From NCBI RefSeq assembly GCF_900113965.1, contig NZ_FORI01000001.1, forward strand, positions 389,477 through 453,476: a stretch of 64,000 nucleotides of DNA, given 5' to 3'. Source of the stretch: Treponema bryantii (GTDB taxonomy: Bacteria; Spirochaetota; Spirochaetia; Treponematales; Treponemataceae). Below, piece by piece: positions 36,529 to 44,974 of this stretch. Positions within the stretch are counted from its first letter, which is position 1. Each line of letters opens with the position of its first letter. Under the pieces are notes generated by a model. The model was not told the origin of the DNA. It saw nothing but the letters and a program-made list of their open reading frames with translations, and did not search any database. The position numbers were made by a program, and so were the translations under genes.

Positions 36529-37962
36529 ATGGGTTTTCGCGATGAATGTGGTGTTGTAGGTATTTATGGGGCAGAGAATGCAGCTGCCCTTTCTTATTTT
36601 GCTTTGACAAGTTTGCAACACCGCGGGCAGGAGAGTGCGGGAATTGCGGTAAGCGATGGAAATAAAATTAAGCTTCGCAAGGATATGGGGCTTGTAAGTG
36701 ATGTTTTTAAGCAGGGCCATTTTGAGACTCTGAATGGAAACATTGCTGTTGGTCATGTTCGTTATGCAACTGCAGGCGGACGTACAATTGATAATGCCCA
36801 GCCATTTATGAACTCTTTTAAGAATGGTTCGATTGCTCTGGCTCATAACGGTCAGCTTGTGAATCACACTAAGCTTCGTGAGATGCTCGAAGATCATGGA
36901 AGCACCTTTTCCAGCTCAAGTGACAGTGAAGTAATCTTAAAGTTGATTGTTCGTAAATATATTGAAAACGGCGGTCACCTTGGAACACCAAATGAAGAAG
37001 AAAACAACTCGGAATTAAATCAGCAGAGATTTGTTGAGGCTGTTGTACAGACTGCAAAGTTGATCAGTGGTTCTTTTGCGCTCTGCATTATGACTGAAAA
37101 TATGCTGATTGGCGTGAGAGATCCTAATGGAATTCGCCCTTTGTGTATTGGTGGTTTCGATACACCTGCTTCGCAGGCACTCAACCACCGTGACGGCGGA
37201 CAGTTCATTCTTACGTCTGAGAGTTGTGCGATTGACTCGGTGAACGGAAGGTTTGTGCGCGATGTTGAACCTGGCGAGATTGTGGTGATTAATAAGGATG
37301 GCCTGCGCTCGATAAAATATGCCGAGGACAAAAAACGTACCTGCATTTTTGAGTATGTTTATTTTGCACGTCCGGATTCAGTGATTGACGGAATTTCGGT
37401 TCAGGAGGCACGCTACCGCATGGGAGAAGTGCTGGCCGAAGAGTCTCCGGTGGATGCCGATGTTGTAATTGGTGTTCCGGACAGTGGACTTGGTGCTGCT
37501 CAGGGCTATGCGAGAGCCAGCGGAGTTCCTTACGGTATGGGAATCATTAAAAACAAATATATCGGACGAACCTTTATTGCGCCTACTCAGAAAGAGCGTG
37601 AGAATATGGTATTTGTAAAGCTGAATGCTATTCGCAGCGACCTTGAGGGTAAACGCGTTATTGTAATTGATGATTCGATTGTGCGCGGTACTACGAGCCG
37701 CCGCCTTGTTCAGATTCTCCGCCGCGCCGGTGCGAAAGAAGTTCATTTCCGCGTTTCGTCTCCACAGGTAAAGTTTCCTTGCCACTTGGGAATTGATACT
37801 CCAAGTAAGAATGAACTGATTTCAAGCAATCATGAGCTTGAGGAAATCAGAAAGGAGATTGGTGCGGACTCTCTGGCATTTATCAGTCTTGAAGGAATGA
37901 AAAAAGCCTTTGGTGCGGATTCGTTCTGTAAGGGATGTTTTAACGGGGAATATCCGGTATAA
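36529..37962 (+). CDS. purF: Amidophosphoribosyltransferase
   Basis: PurF catalyses the first step of purine synthesis (PRPP plus glutamine to phosphoribosylamine). The start MGFRDECGVVGIYG places the nucleophilic Cys at position 7, so a short propeptide is expected. LQHRGQESAG, GHVRYATAG, the PRPP-binding loop VIVIDDSIVRGTTSRR and a Cys pair near the C-terminus (FCKGCFNGEYPV) are visible. The length is 477 residues. Between CIGG and QFILTSESCA, where other PurF proteins have only a few residues, there is an extra GFDTPASQALNHRDG. It is encoded by the 40-bp palindromic repeat 37150-37189. The ribosome-binding site is GAGG 8 nt before ATG, just after the 36487 repeat. Confidence 0.95.
   Translation: MGFRDECGVVGIYGAENAAALSYFALTSLQHRGQESAGIAVSDGNKIKLRKDMGLVSDVFKQGHFETLNGNIAVGHVRYATAGGRTIDNAQPFMNSFKNGSIALAHNGQLVNHTKLREMLEDHGSTFSSSSDSEVILKLIVRKYIENGGHLGTPNEEENNSELNQQRFVEAVVQTAKLISGSFALCIMTENMLIGVRDPNGIRPLCIGGFDTPASQALNHRDGGQFILTSESCAIDSVNGRFVRDVEPGEIVVINKDGLRSIKYAEDKKRTCIFEYVYFARPDSVIDGISVQEARYRMGEVLAEESPVDADVVIGVPDSGLGAAQGYARASGVPYGMGIIKNKYIGRTFIAPTQKERENMVFVKLNAIRSDLEGKRVIVIDDSIVRGTTSRRLVQILRRAGAKEVHFRVSSPQVKFPCHLGIDTPSKNELISSNHELEEIRKEIGADSLAFISLEGMKKAFGADSFCKGCFNGEYPV
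37150..37189 (+). repeat. 40-bp palindromic element inside purF
   Basis: It starts GGTGGTTTCGATACACC and ends GGCACTCAACCACC, with a central CCTGC-TTC-GCAGG hairpin and outer GGTGGTT/AACCACC arms. It is read in frame and adds about 14 residues to PurF. It is base-for-base identical to the intergenic copy at 58215-58254, so it was acquired or spread recently. Confidence 0.85.
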
Positions 37963-37968
37963 AGTGAA

Positions 37969-38076
37969 TACGGTGGTTGAGCTTGTCGAAACTACCGTAA
38001 AACTTTGTATGGGTTGCCTTCTGCGGTGATTTCGACCCTTCGACCAGGCTCAGGGACCGCAGACTCAACCACCGTA
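37969..38076. repeat. Composite palindromic element between purF and the ANTAR gene
   Basis: The outer arms are perfect 13-bp inverted repeats, TACGGTGGTTGAG (37969-37981) and CTCAACCACCGTA (38064-38076). Inside are a nested GGTTGAGCTTGTCGAAAC-type unit and a CCCTTCGACCAGGCTCAGGG unit like the one inside mnmE. It fills nearly all of the gap between convergent genes, so it may act as a terminator or mRNA 3' end although it has no T-run. Confidence 0.8.
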
Positions 38077-38080
38077 TGTA

Positions 38081-38647
38081 TCATCCATATCTCTTTATAA
38101 TCTCGTCGGCGATGGCGGTACGTTTCATGCTGCGGTCCATGGCGTCTTTTTCGATAAAGCGGTGGGCTTCCTGCTCTGTCATGCTCATGTTCTGCATCAA
38201 AAGCATTTTTGCGCGGTTTACAAGTTTGATTTCTTCCATCTTTACTTTGAGCTTTGTTGTCTGACTTGAAAGTACCTGTACCTTGTATTGAACGGCGATG
38301 GCTGCCTTAATCATATTGTAAAAATAGAACTGGTCAAAAGGATTTGAGATTGTGATGATGCCGTAGCCTTCTACACGGTAACTTACTTCTTCAAAAAGGG
38401 CCGGCGGTGTAAGCAAAAGGATTGTGCTCAGATTTTCGGAAGCATCAATTGCAAAATCTGCTCCTTCACCATCAGAATAATCAACTAAAATGATGTTATA
38501 GACACGTTCAGAAACTCTGCGGCGCGCTTCGTTGAAATCGGTGAGAATATCGGTTTCGAAGAGCGGCGGCATAAGCATTACGCTTATTGTTTGAGAAAGC
38601 TTTGTATCTTTTGTAACAACTAAAACGCTGTGTGTGTCTTCTGTCAT
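38081..38647 (-). CDS. ANTAR-domain RNA-binding antiterminator regulator
   Basis: A 188-residue protein. The N-terminal ~120 residues resemble a response-regulator receiver (HSVLVVTKDTKLSQ, NIILVDYSDGEGAD). The usual phospho-acceptor surroundings are altered, so it is perhaps pseudo-receiver-like. The C-terminal ~60 residues are an ANTAR domain: a coiled helix KLKVKMEEIKLVNRAKMLLMQ, then MSMTEQEAHRFIEKDAMDRSMKR. ANTAR proteins bind paired hexaloop hairpins in mRNA and stop termination, often on nitrogen-metabolism genes. It follows glnA after only 2 bp, matching the glnA-ANTAR pair common in anaerobes. Confidence 0.9.
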   Translation of the reverse strand: MTEDTHSVLVVTKDTKLSQTISVMLMPPLFETDILTDFNEARRRVSERVYNIILVDYSDGEGADFAIDASENLSTILLLTPPALFEEVSYRVEGYGIITISNPFDQFYFYNMIKAAIAVQYKVQVLSSQTTKLKVKMEEIKLVNRAKMLLMQNMSMTEQEAHRFIEKDAMDRSMKRTAIADEIIKRYG

Positions 38648-38649
38648 TT

Positions 38650-39843
38650 TTAGAATCCGAGAGCGTCCTTGATGAATGAGCTTTGTTCAGCGATTTCTCT
38701 GGCAGAATCCAGGGTGTCTGGTAAAGACTTAAGGCGCAGGTCTCTGAGTGGAGTTGAAGGCCCGTGGCTCTTATCAAACAGGTTTTCTGTGATTGGCTCT
38801 GGTGGTTCCAGATTATTTTTAATTCCGTCCAGTGCTGCGTGAATCAAAAGTGTGAATACGAGGTAAACGTTGCATTCGCTGTCTGGAGTGCGGATTTCTA
38901 TACGGCTTGCGTCTGCATTTGTTGTTGCCGGTACGCGGATAAATGCGGAACGGTTTTCGTGGCCCCAGGCAATGTAGCAAGGAGCTTTGCAGGAACCGAG
39001 GCGGTCGTATGAGGCTTCGGTGCAGTTCATATAGTAGGTGAGTTCTTCTGCATGTTTTAAGATGCCGGCAAGAACGTTACGTTTTTTAGTATTGTCTGAG
39101 CATGAAATGTTGATGTGGAAACCGCTTCCGGCTTTGTCTGCGAGTGGCTTTGGTGAGAAGTCTGCATAAAGGCCAGCGCTTGCGGCTCTTGTGCGTACAA
39201 TCCACTTGAAGGTTGCGGCGTTGTCGGCTGCTGTGAGGGCGTCTGAATAGCGGAAGTCAATTTCGTTCTGGCCCGGGCCTTCTTCGTGATGGCTTGCTTC
39301 TGGCTGAATACCCATCTGCTCGAGTGTAAAACAGATTTCACGGCGGATATTTTCTCCCTTATCTTCCGGGGCAATATCCATATAACTTGCGTTATCAAAA
39401 GGAATCTTTGTTGGTTCGCCTTTTTCATCGAGCTTGAAGAGGTAGAATTCAATCTCGGTACCAAAGCTGAAGTCAACGTTGAATTCAGCTTTAGCTTTTT
39501 TTACTGCGTTTGCAAGGAGTGTGCGGCAGTCTTTTTTATATGGAGTTCCATCCGGATGTGAAATAGTACAGAACATTCGCACAACTTTTCCGGTGTTTGG
39601 ACGCCAGGGAAGAATGGAAATGGTTCTTGGATCTGGATGAAGGAATAAATCTGATTTTTCTGGTGTTTCAAAACCATATATGGCGGACGCATCAAAGCTT
39701 ACTCCGTTTTCAAAAGCGCTCTGAAGCTGTGTTGCCATTATCGAAATGTTTTTCTGAACACCGCGTAAATCAAAAAAAGCAAGACGAACGAATTTTACGT
39801 CTTCTTCCTCTACATATTCTAAAACTTCACTCTGTGAATACAT
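38650..39843 (-). CDS. glnA: Glutamine synthetase (short type I)
   Basis: Glutamine synthetase makes glutamine from glutamate, ammonia and ATP. Visible are the N-terminal beta-grasp (FVRLAFFDLRGVQKN), FGTEIEFYLF with the metal Glu, HEEGPGQNEIDF and GSGFHINIS. At 397 residues it is shorter than the usual 440-470, and no adenylylation-site segment is seen. The C-terminal KSHGPSTPLRDLRLKSLPD contains DNA (38739-38762) that looks like a worn copy of the GGTCCCTGAG...TCGAAGGG repeat. A GAGAGGT ribosome-binding site precedes the ATG, 25 bp after pyrG. It probably feeds glutamine to CTP synthase and carbamoyl-phosphate synthetase in the same operon. Confidence 0.92.
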   Translation of the reverse strand: MYSQSEVLEYVEEEDVKFVRLAFFDLRGVQKNISIMATQLQSAFENGVSFDASAIYGFETPEKSDLFLHPDPRTISILPWRPNTGKVVRMFCTISHPDGTPYKKDCRTLLANAVKKAKAEFNVDFSFGTEIEFYLFKLDEKGEPTKIPFDNASYMDIAPEDKGENIRREICFTLEQMGIQPEASHHEEGPGQNEIDFRYSDALTAADNAATFKWIVRTRAASAGLYADFSPKPLADKAGSGFHINISCSDNTKKRNVLAGILKHAEELTYYMNCTEASYDRLGSCKAPCYIAWGHENRSAFIRVPATTNADASRIEIRTPDSECNVYLVFTLLIHAALDGIKNNLEPPEPITENLFDKSHGPSTPLRDLRLKSLPDTLDSAREIAEQSSFIKDALGF

Positions 39844-39868
39844 TTTTCTACCTCTCTTAAACTATACA

Positions 39869-41470
39869 CTAGCCTTGGCATGCTTTCAAGAATTCAACGA
39901 AAAGTGGGCCGGCGTTGTTTGGACGGCTCTTGAACTCTGGGTGGAACTGAACGCCAACGTGGAACTGGCCTTCAATTTCTACGGCTTCTACAAGTGTGCC
40001 GTCCGGGCTGGTTCCGCTGATTGTGAGGCCGGCTTCCTGCATTTTTGTGCGGTAGTCGTTGTTGAATTCGTAACGGTGGCGGTGGCGTTCTTCTATATGA
40101 TTGCTGCCATAGGCTTTTTCAAGAATTGTTCCTTTAGCAACTTCACAAGGATATGAACCAAGGCGCATTGTTCCGCCCTTTATAACACCTTCCTGATTTT
40201 TCATAAGGTCGATTACTGGGTGCTCGCAGAGTTCGTCAAACTCGCGGCTGTTTGCATCTGCGTAACCGAGCACGCTGCGGGCAAATTCAATTACAGCAAT
40301 CTGCATTCCAAGGCAGATTCCAAAATATGGCAGCTTGTGGGTGCGGGCATAGCGGCAGGAACATACCATTCCTTCAACTCCGCGGTGTCCGAATCCGCCT
40401 GGAAGAATGATTCCGGCGCAGTCTTTGAAAACTTCTGGGGCTGTATCATCTGTTACACTGTCTGAATCAACCCATTTGATTTTGATATTTTTTCCTACAA
40501 CAAAACTTGCGTGATTGAGAGATTCTACAATACTAAGATATGAGTCGTGGAGCTTTACATACTTTCCAACAAGCGCAACCTGAATTTCACCCTGACGTGC
40601 GTGAATTGTTTCTACCATGCGTGACCAGTCTGCGAGGGCAGGGTAGTGCTTGTCGCCGCCTGCAGAATCGAGTCCTAAGTCGCGGCAGACTACATCATCC
40701 ATATTCTGAGCGTGGAGCATCAATGGAACTTCGTAAAGGCTGCGGCAGGTTGTGTTGTTAATTACACAGTCTTCTCCAACGTTACAGAAGAGGGAAATCT
40801 TTTTGCGGATATCAGTTGGAATCTCTTTATCGCAGCGGGCTACGATAATATCCGGGTGAATACCAACGGCCATGAGCTCTTTTACTGAGTGCTGGGTTGG
40901 TTTTGATTTATATTCGTCTGAACCGCTGATATAAGGAACAAGACAAACGTGAATAAAAAGACAGTTGCGGCGGCCTACTTCTAGCGCCAGCTGACGGATT
41001 GCTTCAAGGAATGGTTGACTTTCGATATCACCAATTGTTCCACCAACTTCAACAATGCTTACGTCGGCATTGCTTACTTCTGCGTTTTTCAATACAAAAT
41101 CTTTGATTTCATTGGTAACGTGAGGAATAATCTGAACTGTCTGTCCAAGGTATTCGCCCTGGCGTTCCTTGTTCAGAACGTTCCAGTAAACACGGCCACT
41201 GGTCATATTTGAGTATTTTGTAAGATTTTCGTCGATAAAGCGTTCGTAGTGACCAAGGTCCAGGTCTGTTTCGGCACCATCATCAGTTACAAAAACTTCT
41301 CCGTGCTGGAAAGGGCTCATTGTACCCGGGTCAACGTTCATATATGGATCAAGTTTCTGACTAGTTACCTTGAGTCCACGACATTTTAAAAGTCTTCCAA
41401 GGCTTGCAGCTGTAATTCCCTTTCCGAGGCCAGAAACAACGCCTCCGGTTACAAAAATAAATTTACTCAT
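39869..41470 (-). CDS. pyrG: CTP synthase
   Basis: A 533-residue CTP synthase, which converts UTP to CTP with glutamine and ATP. The N-terminal synthetase domain begins KFIFVTGGVVSGLGKGI and contains SQKLDPYMNVDPGTMSPFQHGEV-type blocks. The C-terminal class-I glutaminase has GICLGMQ (nucleophile Cys) and a terminal HPEF with its His-Glu pair. The length is normal. An AAGGAAG ribosome-binding site precedes the ATG. It lies 21 bp after the C-terminal half of carB and 25 bp before glnA, in one minus-strand operon. Confidence 0.96.
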   Translation of the reverse strand: MSKFIFVTGGVVSGLGKGITAASLGRLLKCRGLKVTSQKLDPYMNVDPGTMSPFQHGEVFVTDDGAETDLDLGHYERFIDENLTKYSNMTSGRVYWNVLNKERQGEYLGQTVQIIPHVTNEIKDFVLKNAEVSNADVSIVEVGGTIGDIESQPFLEAIRQLALEVGRRNCLFIHVCLVPYISGSDEYKSKPTQHSVKELMAVGIHPDIIVARCDKEIPTDIRKKISLFCNVGEDCVINNTTCRSLYEVPLMLHAQNMDDVVCRDLGLDSAGGDKHYPALADWSRMVETIHARQGEIQVALVGKYVKLHDSYLSIVESLNHASFVVGKNIKIKWVDSDSVTDDTAPEVFKDCAGIILPGGFGHRGVEGMVCSCRYARTHKLPYFGICLGMQIAVIEFARSVLGYADANSREFDELCEHPVIDLMKNQEGVIKGGTMRLGSYPCEVAKGTILEKAYGSNHIEERHRHRYEFNNDYRTKMQEAGLTISGTSPDGTLVEAVEIEGQFHVGVQFHPEFKSRPNNAGPLFVEFLKACQG

Positions 41471-41491
41471 ATACTTCCTTCCTAAAATAAC

Positions 41492-43165
41492 TTACATATG
41501 ATTTATATCAACTAAGCTTGCGTTTTCGAGTGAATATGGGGATGCGAGGCAATCGGCCAGGACGTTGGCGGTGTCGAGGGCGGTTAGGCAGTCGATGTCG
41601 CGTTCTACGGCGAGGCGGCGGAGCTTTACGCTTTCGGCAACGGGGTCGCGGCCTTTGGCTGAGGTGGAAACTACGTAGGCAATTTTGCCGCTTTCGAGAA
41701 GGGTCATTACGTTGTCGTTGTAGTTTTCGTGAACTTTTGCTACATGATTTACCGGCATGCCGCTGCGTTCAATGGTACTTGCATTTCCTGAAGTGGCATA
41801 AAGTGTGAAGCCGAGGTTGTAGAACTTGCGGGCAAGATCCGGGAGTTCGGGGAGGTCGGAGGCACGGACGGAAAAGAGAATGCCGGATTGTGAGGCTGGG
41901 GGCGTTGCGGGGGTGTCCCCCGCAGAAGGGGTAGGCTGCAACGAAGTGCAGCCGAGGGGAAGGCTTTCCCCTCCTTCTTCCTGGTTCGGCCTGATCATTT
42001 TCCAGCCGGCGGCGGCCATACCTTTGAAGATTGCTTCTTCGCGGGTGGCGGCAATTCCAAGGACTTCTCCGGTAGATTTCATTTCCGGGCCAAGGTGGGT
42101 ATCTACATCCATCAGTTTTTCAAAACTGAAAACAGGAACTTTTGCTGCAAAATAGTTTGGCTTGCGGTAGAGGCCTGTGCCATAACCGAGATCTCTAACC
42201 TTTTCTCCCAGCATTGCACGGGTTGCGAGTTCTATCATAGGAACTCCGCTGACTTTGCTCAGGTAAGGAACTGTACGGCTTGAACGTGGGTTTGCTTCGA
42301 TGATATACAGGTCGTCGCCACTTCCGTCGTCATAAACAAGGTACTGAATATTTACAAGTCCCTTTGTGCCAAGAGCAAGGGCAAGGGCTGTAGACTGGCG
42401 GATAATTTTCTCTTCGATTTCTGGTTTGAAAATGCCAGGGTAAAGTGCAATTGAGTCTCCTGAGTGAATGCCGGTACGCTCAACGTGTTCCATAATTCCA
42501 GGAATCAGAACGTCTTCGCCGTCACAAATGCAGTCTACTTCAAGTTCTTGTCCTTCCATATATTTGTCGATGAGGACAGGGTTCTCGATTCCGGCGCGGA
42601 GAATGATTTTCATATATTCCTTTACGTCGGCACTGTTGCGGGCAATGATCATATTCTGGCCGCCAAGTACGTAGCTTGGGCGCATCAGAACGGGGTAAGA
42701 GATTTTTTCAGCAGCTTCGAGGGCTTCAACTTCTGTGAAAACTGTAAGTCCGCGAGGGCGTTTAATTCCAAGGCGGTCGCAGAGTTCTTCAAAGCGTTCG
42801 CGGTCTTCTGCCAGGTCAATGGCATCTGCTGAAGTTCCCAGAATCTTTACTCCCTGGCTGTCCAGAAACTTTGCAAGCTTGATTGCGGTTCCACCGCCAA
42901 AGGCAACTACAACGCCAAGTGGCTTTTCAACATTCAGGACATTCATAACGTCTGCCGGGGTGAGCGGTTCAAAGTAAAGGCGGTCTGCTGTATCAAAGTC
43001 TGTAGAAACTGTTTCCGGATTGTTATTTACAATTGCAACCTTGTAGCCAAGCTTTTTAAGGGCCTGAACACATTGTACACTTGCATAATCAAACTCAATT
43101 CCCTGACCGATTCGGATTGGGCCCGAACCAAGTACAACAATACTTCCTTTAGAATTTTCAGACAT
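41492..43165 (-). CDS. carB: Carbamoyl-phosphate synthase large chain, C-terminal half
   Basis: This gene encodes only the second half of CarB: an ATP-grasp domain starting VVLGSGPIRIGQGIEFDYA (VNNNPETVSTDFDT, MRPSYVLGGQNM, IEANPRSSRTVP) and a C-terminal MGS-like allosteric domain (SVRASDLPELPDLARKF, AYVVSTSAKG). The length is 557 residues instead of about 1070. The N-terminal half is a separate gene at 62559-64000. The start is placed at 43165 of a tandem ATG pair (43168/43165), with GAGG 6 nt upstream. Right between the ATP-grasp and MGS domains sits about 25 residues encoded by the GC-rich repeat 41898-41973. Split CarB is known from a few thermophiles and archaea. It heads the carB-pyrG-glnA-ANTAR operon. 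Confidence 0.9.
   Translation of the reverse strand: MSENSKGSIVVLGSGPIRIGQGIEFDYASVQCVQALKKLGYKVAIVNNNPETVSTDFDTADRLYFEPLTPADVMNVLNVEKPLGVVVAFGGGTAIKLAKFLDSQGVKILGTSADAIDLAEDRERFEELCDRLGIKRPRGLTVFTEVEALEAAEKISYPVLMRPSYVLGGQNMIIARNSADVKEYMKIILRAGIENPVLIDKYMEGQELEVDCICDGEDVLIPGIMEHVERTGIHSGDSIALYPGIFKPEIEEKIIRQSTALALALGTKGLVNIQYLVYDDGSGDDLYIIEANPRSSRTVPYLSKVSGVPMIELATRAMLGEKVRDLGYGTGLYRKPNYFAAKVPVFSFEKLMDVDTHLGPEMKSTGEVLGIAATREEAIFKGMAAAGWKMIRPNQEEGGESLPLGCTSLQPTPSAGDTPATPPASQSGILFSVRASDLPELPDLARKFYNLGFTLYATSGNASTIERSGMPVNHVAKVHENYNDNVMTLLESGKIAYVVSTSAKGRDPVAESVKLRRLAVERDIDCLTALDTANVLADCLASPYSLENASLVDINHM
41898..41973 (+). repeat. GC-rich triple-hairpin element inside carB (C half)
   Basis: On the plus strand: GGGGGCGTT, hairpin GCGGGGG-TGT-CCCCCGC, AGAAGGGGTAG, a central hairpin GGCTGCA-ACGAAG-TGCAGCC, then CGAGGGGAAG with a GGGGAA/TTCCCC hairpin. 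It has the same arm order as 61361-61467 and 62697-62774 but a different centre. It is read in frame, from its reverse strand, as the linker between two CarB domains. Confidence 0.85.
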
Positions 43166-43175
43166 CATTTTCCTC

Positions 43176-43220
43176 GAAAAAAAAAGACGACACTGCACCC
43201 GAAGGTTCAATGTCGTCTTT
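43176..43220 (-). terminator. Terminator between rrf2 and carB C half
   Basis: On the minus strand: stem AAAGACGACA/TGTCGTCTTT, an inner stem closed by a C(UUCG)G tetraloop, and then a run of T. It sits 10-20 bp before the carB ribosome-binding site, so besides ending the patB-rrf2 transcript it could act as an attenuator for read-through into the carB operon. Confidence 0.8.
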
Positions 43221-43249
43221 GACTTTTTTTATATTATCACTTTTATAAA

Positions 43250-43675
43250 TCAGATGCAATAATCGTAGCCTATAAACTCCTGGTTCTTTTCGGCAAGCTC
43301 ATCCAGATGAACGGAGTCGACATAGTGATTAATTGTGGTTTCAAAGCCTTTCCAAAAGCTTCTGCTGCCTTCTGAAACTACAGTATTATTCTCAAAATTA
43401 CTGAGAGGGCAGAGTTCTCCTTCCATAACGCGCAAAATCTCACCAACTGTATACTGCTCCGGCTTTTTTGCAAGCTTGTAGCCGCCGCTGATTCCTCGTG
43501 AGCCAATTACAAGCCCTGCTTTACTTAGCTGAATTAAAAGCTGTTCCAGATACTTTGTTGAAAGATTTCTGCGGTGTGAAAGAGTTTTGAGCGGAATGTA
43601 TTTTTCCGGCTGTCCCATTGCAAGGTCTTCCATAATCAAAAGGGCGTACTGCCCGCGTGTTGAAATCTTATACAT
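43250..43675 (-). CDS. Rrf2-family transcriptional regulator (CymR/IscR-like)
   Basis: A 141-residue Rrf2 regulator. The winged helix-turn-helix is visible (STRGQYALLIMEDLA, LSTKYLEQLLIQLSKAGLV, GSRGISGGYKLAKKPEQYTV). IscR-type cluster regulators have three Cys in the loop after this. Here only GELCPL is present in the loop (another Cys is at the C-terminus, YDYCI), so Fe-S binding as in IscR is uncertain. A CymR-like sensor of sulfur status is attractive, because the surrounding island carries two cysteine synthases and CymR partners with CysK in Bacillus. It overlaps the end of the patB-like gene by 8 bp and has a GGAGG ribosome-binding site. Its own promoter carries two copies of the 19-bp dyad, suggesting autoregulation. 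Confidence 0.88.
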   Translation of the reverse strand: MYKISTRGQYALLIMEDLAMGQPEKYIPLKTLSHRRNLSTKYLEQLLIQLSKAGLVIGSRGISGGYKLAKKPEQYTVGEILRVMEGELCPLSNFENNTVVSEGSRSFWKGFETTINHYVDSVHLDELAEKNQEFIGYDYCI

Positions 43676-44843
43676 ATTTGAATGCCTCCGAAATCCTGTT
43701 TAATGCGTCCTCAAGCACTGGCCGTGGAGTTGCCACATTTATTCTCTGGTAAAACTCTCCCTCCGGTCCAAACATTGTTCCACGGTCCAGCCAGACTTTT
43801 GCTTTATTTACAATTATGTCGTCAATTTCTGAATCTGAAAGACCAAGGGCAGAAAAGTCTAGCCAGAGAAGGAAGGTGCCCTCTGGTTCAATAAGACGCA
43901 CTTTAGGAAGATTCTCAGCAAGAAATGAACGAAGAAAGGTAATATTGTCCTGAAGATGACGATGCAAATCTAGCAGCCACGGTTTCCCATTTTTGTATGC
44001 CGCGAGTGCCGCTGTAAGTCCCATAAGACTTGGCTCATCATAACCGGTTTTATCTTTTTCAATTTTGAACTTATTACGTAATACTGGATTCTTTATAAAG
44101 TTTGTAGAAAACTGAAGTCCTGCAAGATTAAAGGTCTTACTTACCGACATTGAAACAATTGAGTTCTCTGCAGCTTCCGGCGAAAGATTCGAGAACACAG
44201 TGTGCTTGTTCGGCTCATAAACAAAATCATTGTGAATCTCATCTGAAAAAACAACTACGTTATGACGCAGACAGATTTCATTAAGCTTCTGGAGTTCTTC
44301 ACGGGTCCATACCCTGCTAACAGGATTATGTGGGCTGCACAGAATAAAAAGCTTTACGTTGTTATCAATAATCTTTTTTTCAAAATCTTCAAAATCAATG
44401 AAATATTTTCCATCTCTTTCGTAGAGTGAAGAGGTGACCAGCTTGCGGTTATTCAGCTCAATCATATTCTTAAAGGGGTAATAGACCGGTGTCTGAATAA
44501 TTATTGCATCGCCTTCTTTTGTACATGCTTTTATTGCACAGGAGATTCCGAATACAACGCCCGGGGTTGTTACAAGGTCACGGCGATCTGGTGAAAAATC
44601 ATGCTCAGTCTGCATCCAGTTTTTAAGGGCTGCAAAGAATTCATCATCAAGGCAGGAATAGCCAAAAATTCCATGATTTACTCTATTATGTAACGCTTCA
44701 AGAATTGCAGGGGCTGTGGGAAAATCCATATCTGCAACCCAGAGTGAAAGTACATCTGCAGGCTTTCCGCGAACAACGGCTAGGTCTGTCTTTATACAGT
44801 TTGTGCCGTGACGGTCTGTTACGGTGTTGAAGTTATAGCTCAT
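43668..44843 (-). CDS. PLP-dependent C-S lyase, MalY/PatB type
   Basis: A 391-residue fold-type I aminotransferase of the MalY/PatB cystathionine beta-lyase group. It starts SYNFNTVTDRHGTNCIKTD and has the group's LSLWVADMDFPTAP, TPGVVFGISCAI, HNPVSRVWTREEL, FSDEIHNDFVY and SVSKTFNLAGLQFS, with the PLP-binding Lys. Enzymes of this group split cystathionine or cysteine S-conjugates to a thiol, pyruvate and ammonia. AGGAG precedes the ATG. It is the first gene of the divergent minus-strand unit with rrf2, facing the nitrogenase-like genes across a shared control region. A role in sulfur recycling fits the context. Confidence 0.9.
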   Translation of the reverse strand: MSYNFNTVTDRHGTNCIKTDLAVVRGKPADVLSLWVADMDFPTAPAILEALHNRVNHGIFGYSCLDDEFFAALKNWMQTEHDFSPDRRDLVTTPGVVFGISCAIKACTKEGDAIIIQTPVYYPFKNMIELNNRKLVTSSLYERDGKYFIDFEDFEKKIIDNNVKLFILCSPHNPVSRVWTREELQKLNEICLRHNVVVFSDEIHNDFVYEPNKHTVFSNLSPEAAENSIVSMSVSKTFNLAGLQFSTNFIKNPVLRNKFKIEKDKTGYDEPSLMGLTAALAAYKNGKPWLLDLHRHLQDNITFLRSFLAENLPKVRLIEPEGTFLLWLDFSALGLSDSEIDDIIVNKAKVWLDRGTMFGPEGEFYQRINVATPRPVLEDALNRISEAFKYV

Positions 44844-44883
44844 AAAGGCTCCTACTTAAAAAATACTTAAGTTTTTTAGTATA

Positions 44884-44943
44884 ACCTATTGACTTAGTAG
44901 GTTAACTGTAGTATAAAGGGTATTACCTACTAAGTCAATGGGT
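44884..44943. promoter_or_regulatory. Divergent overlapping promoters with two 19-bp Rrf2-type dyads
   Basis: Dyad 1 is ACCTATTGACTTAGTAGGT (44884-44902). Dyad 2 is ACCTACTAAGTCAATGGGT (44925-44943), the same site in inverse orientation. Plus-strand promoter: TTGACT (44889-44894), 17 nt, TATAAA (44912-44917). Minus-strand promoter: TTGACT (44938-44933), 17 nt, TATACT (44915-44910). Each -35 box lies inside a dyad and the two -10 boxes overlap, so one bound regulator should control the patB-rrf2 and nitrogenase-like operons together. Confidence 0.85.
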
Positions 44944-44974
44944 ATATAAATTATTTTATAAGGAGCATCGAAGT

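Noticed and set aside
41898-41973. CRISPR array or spacer-like structure in the GC-rich repeats
   Set aside because: The units are palindromes with arms and centres, not regularly spaced direct repeats, and no cas gene is present.
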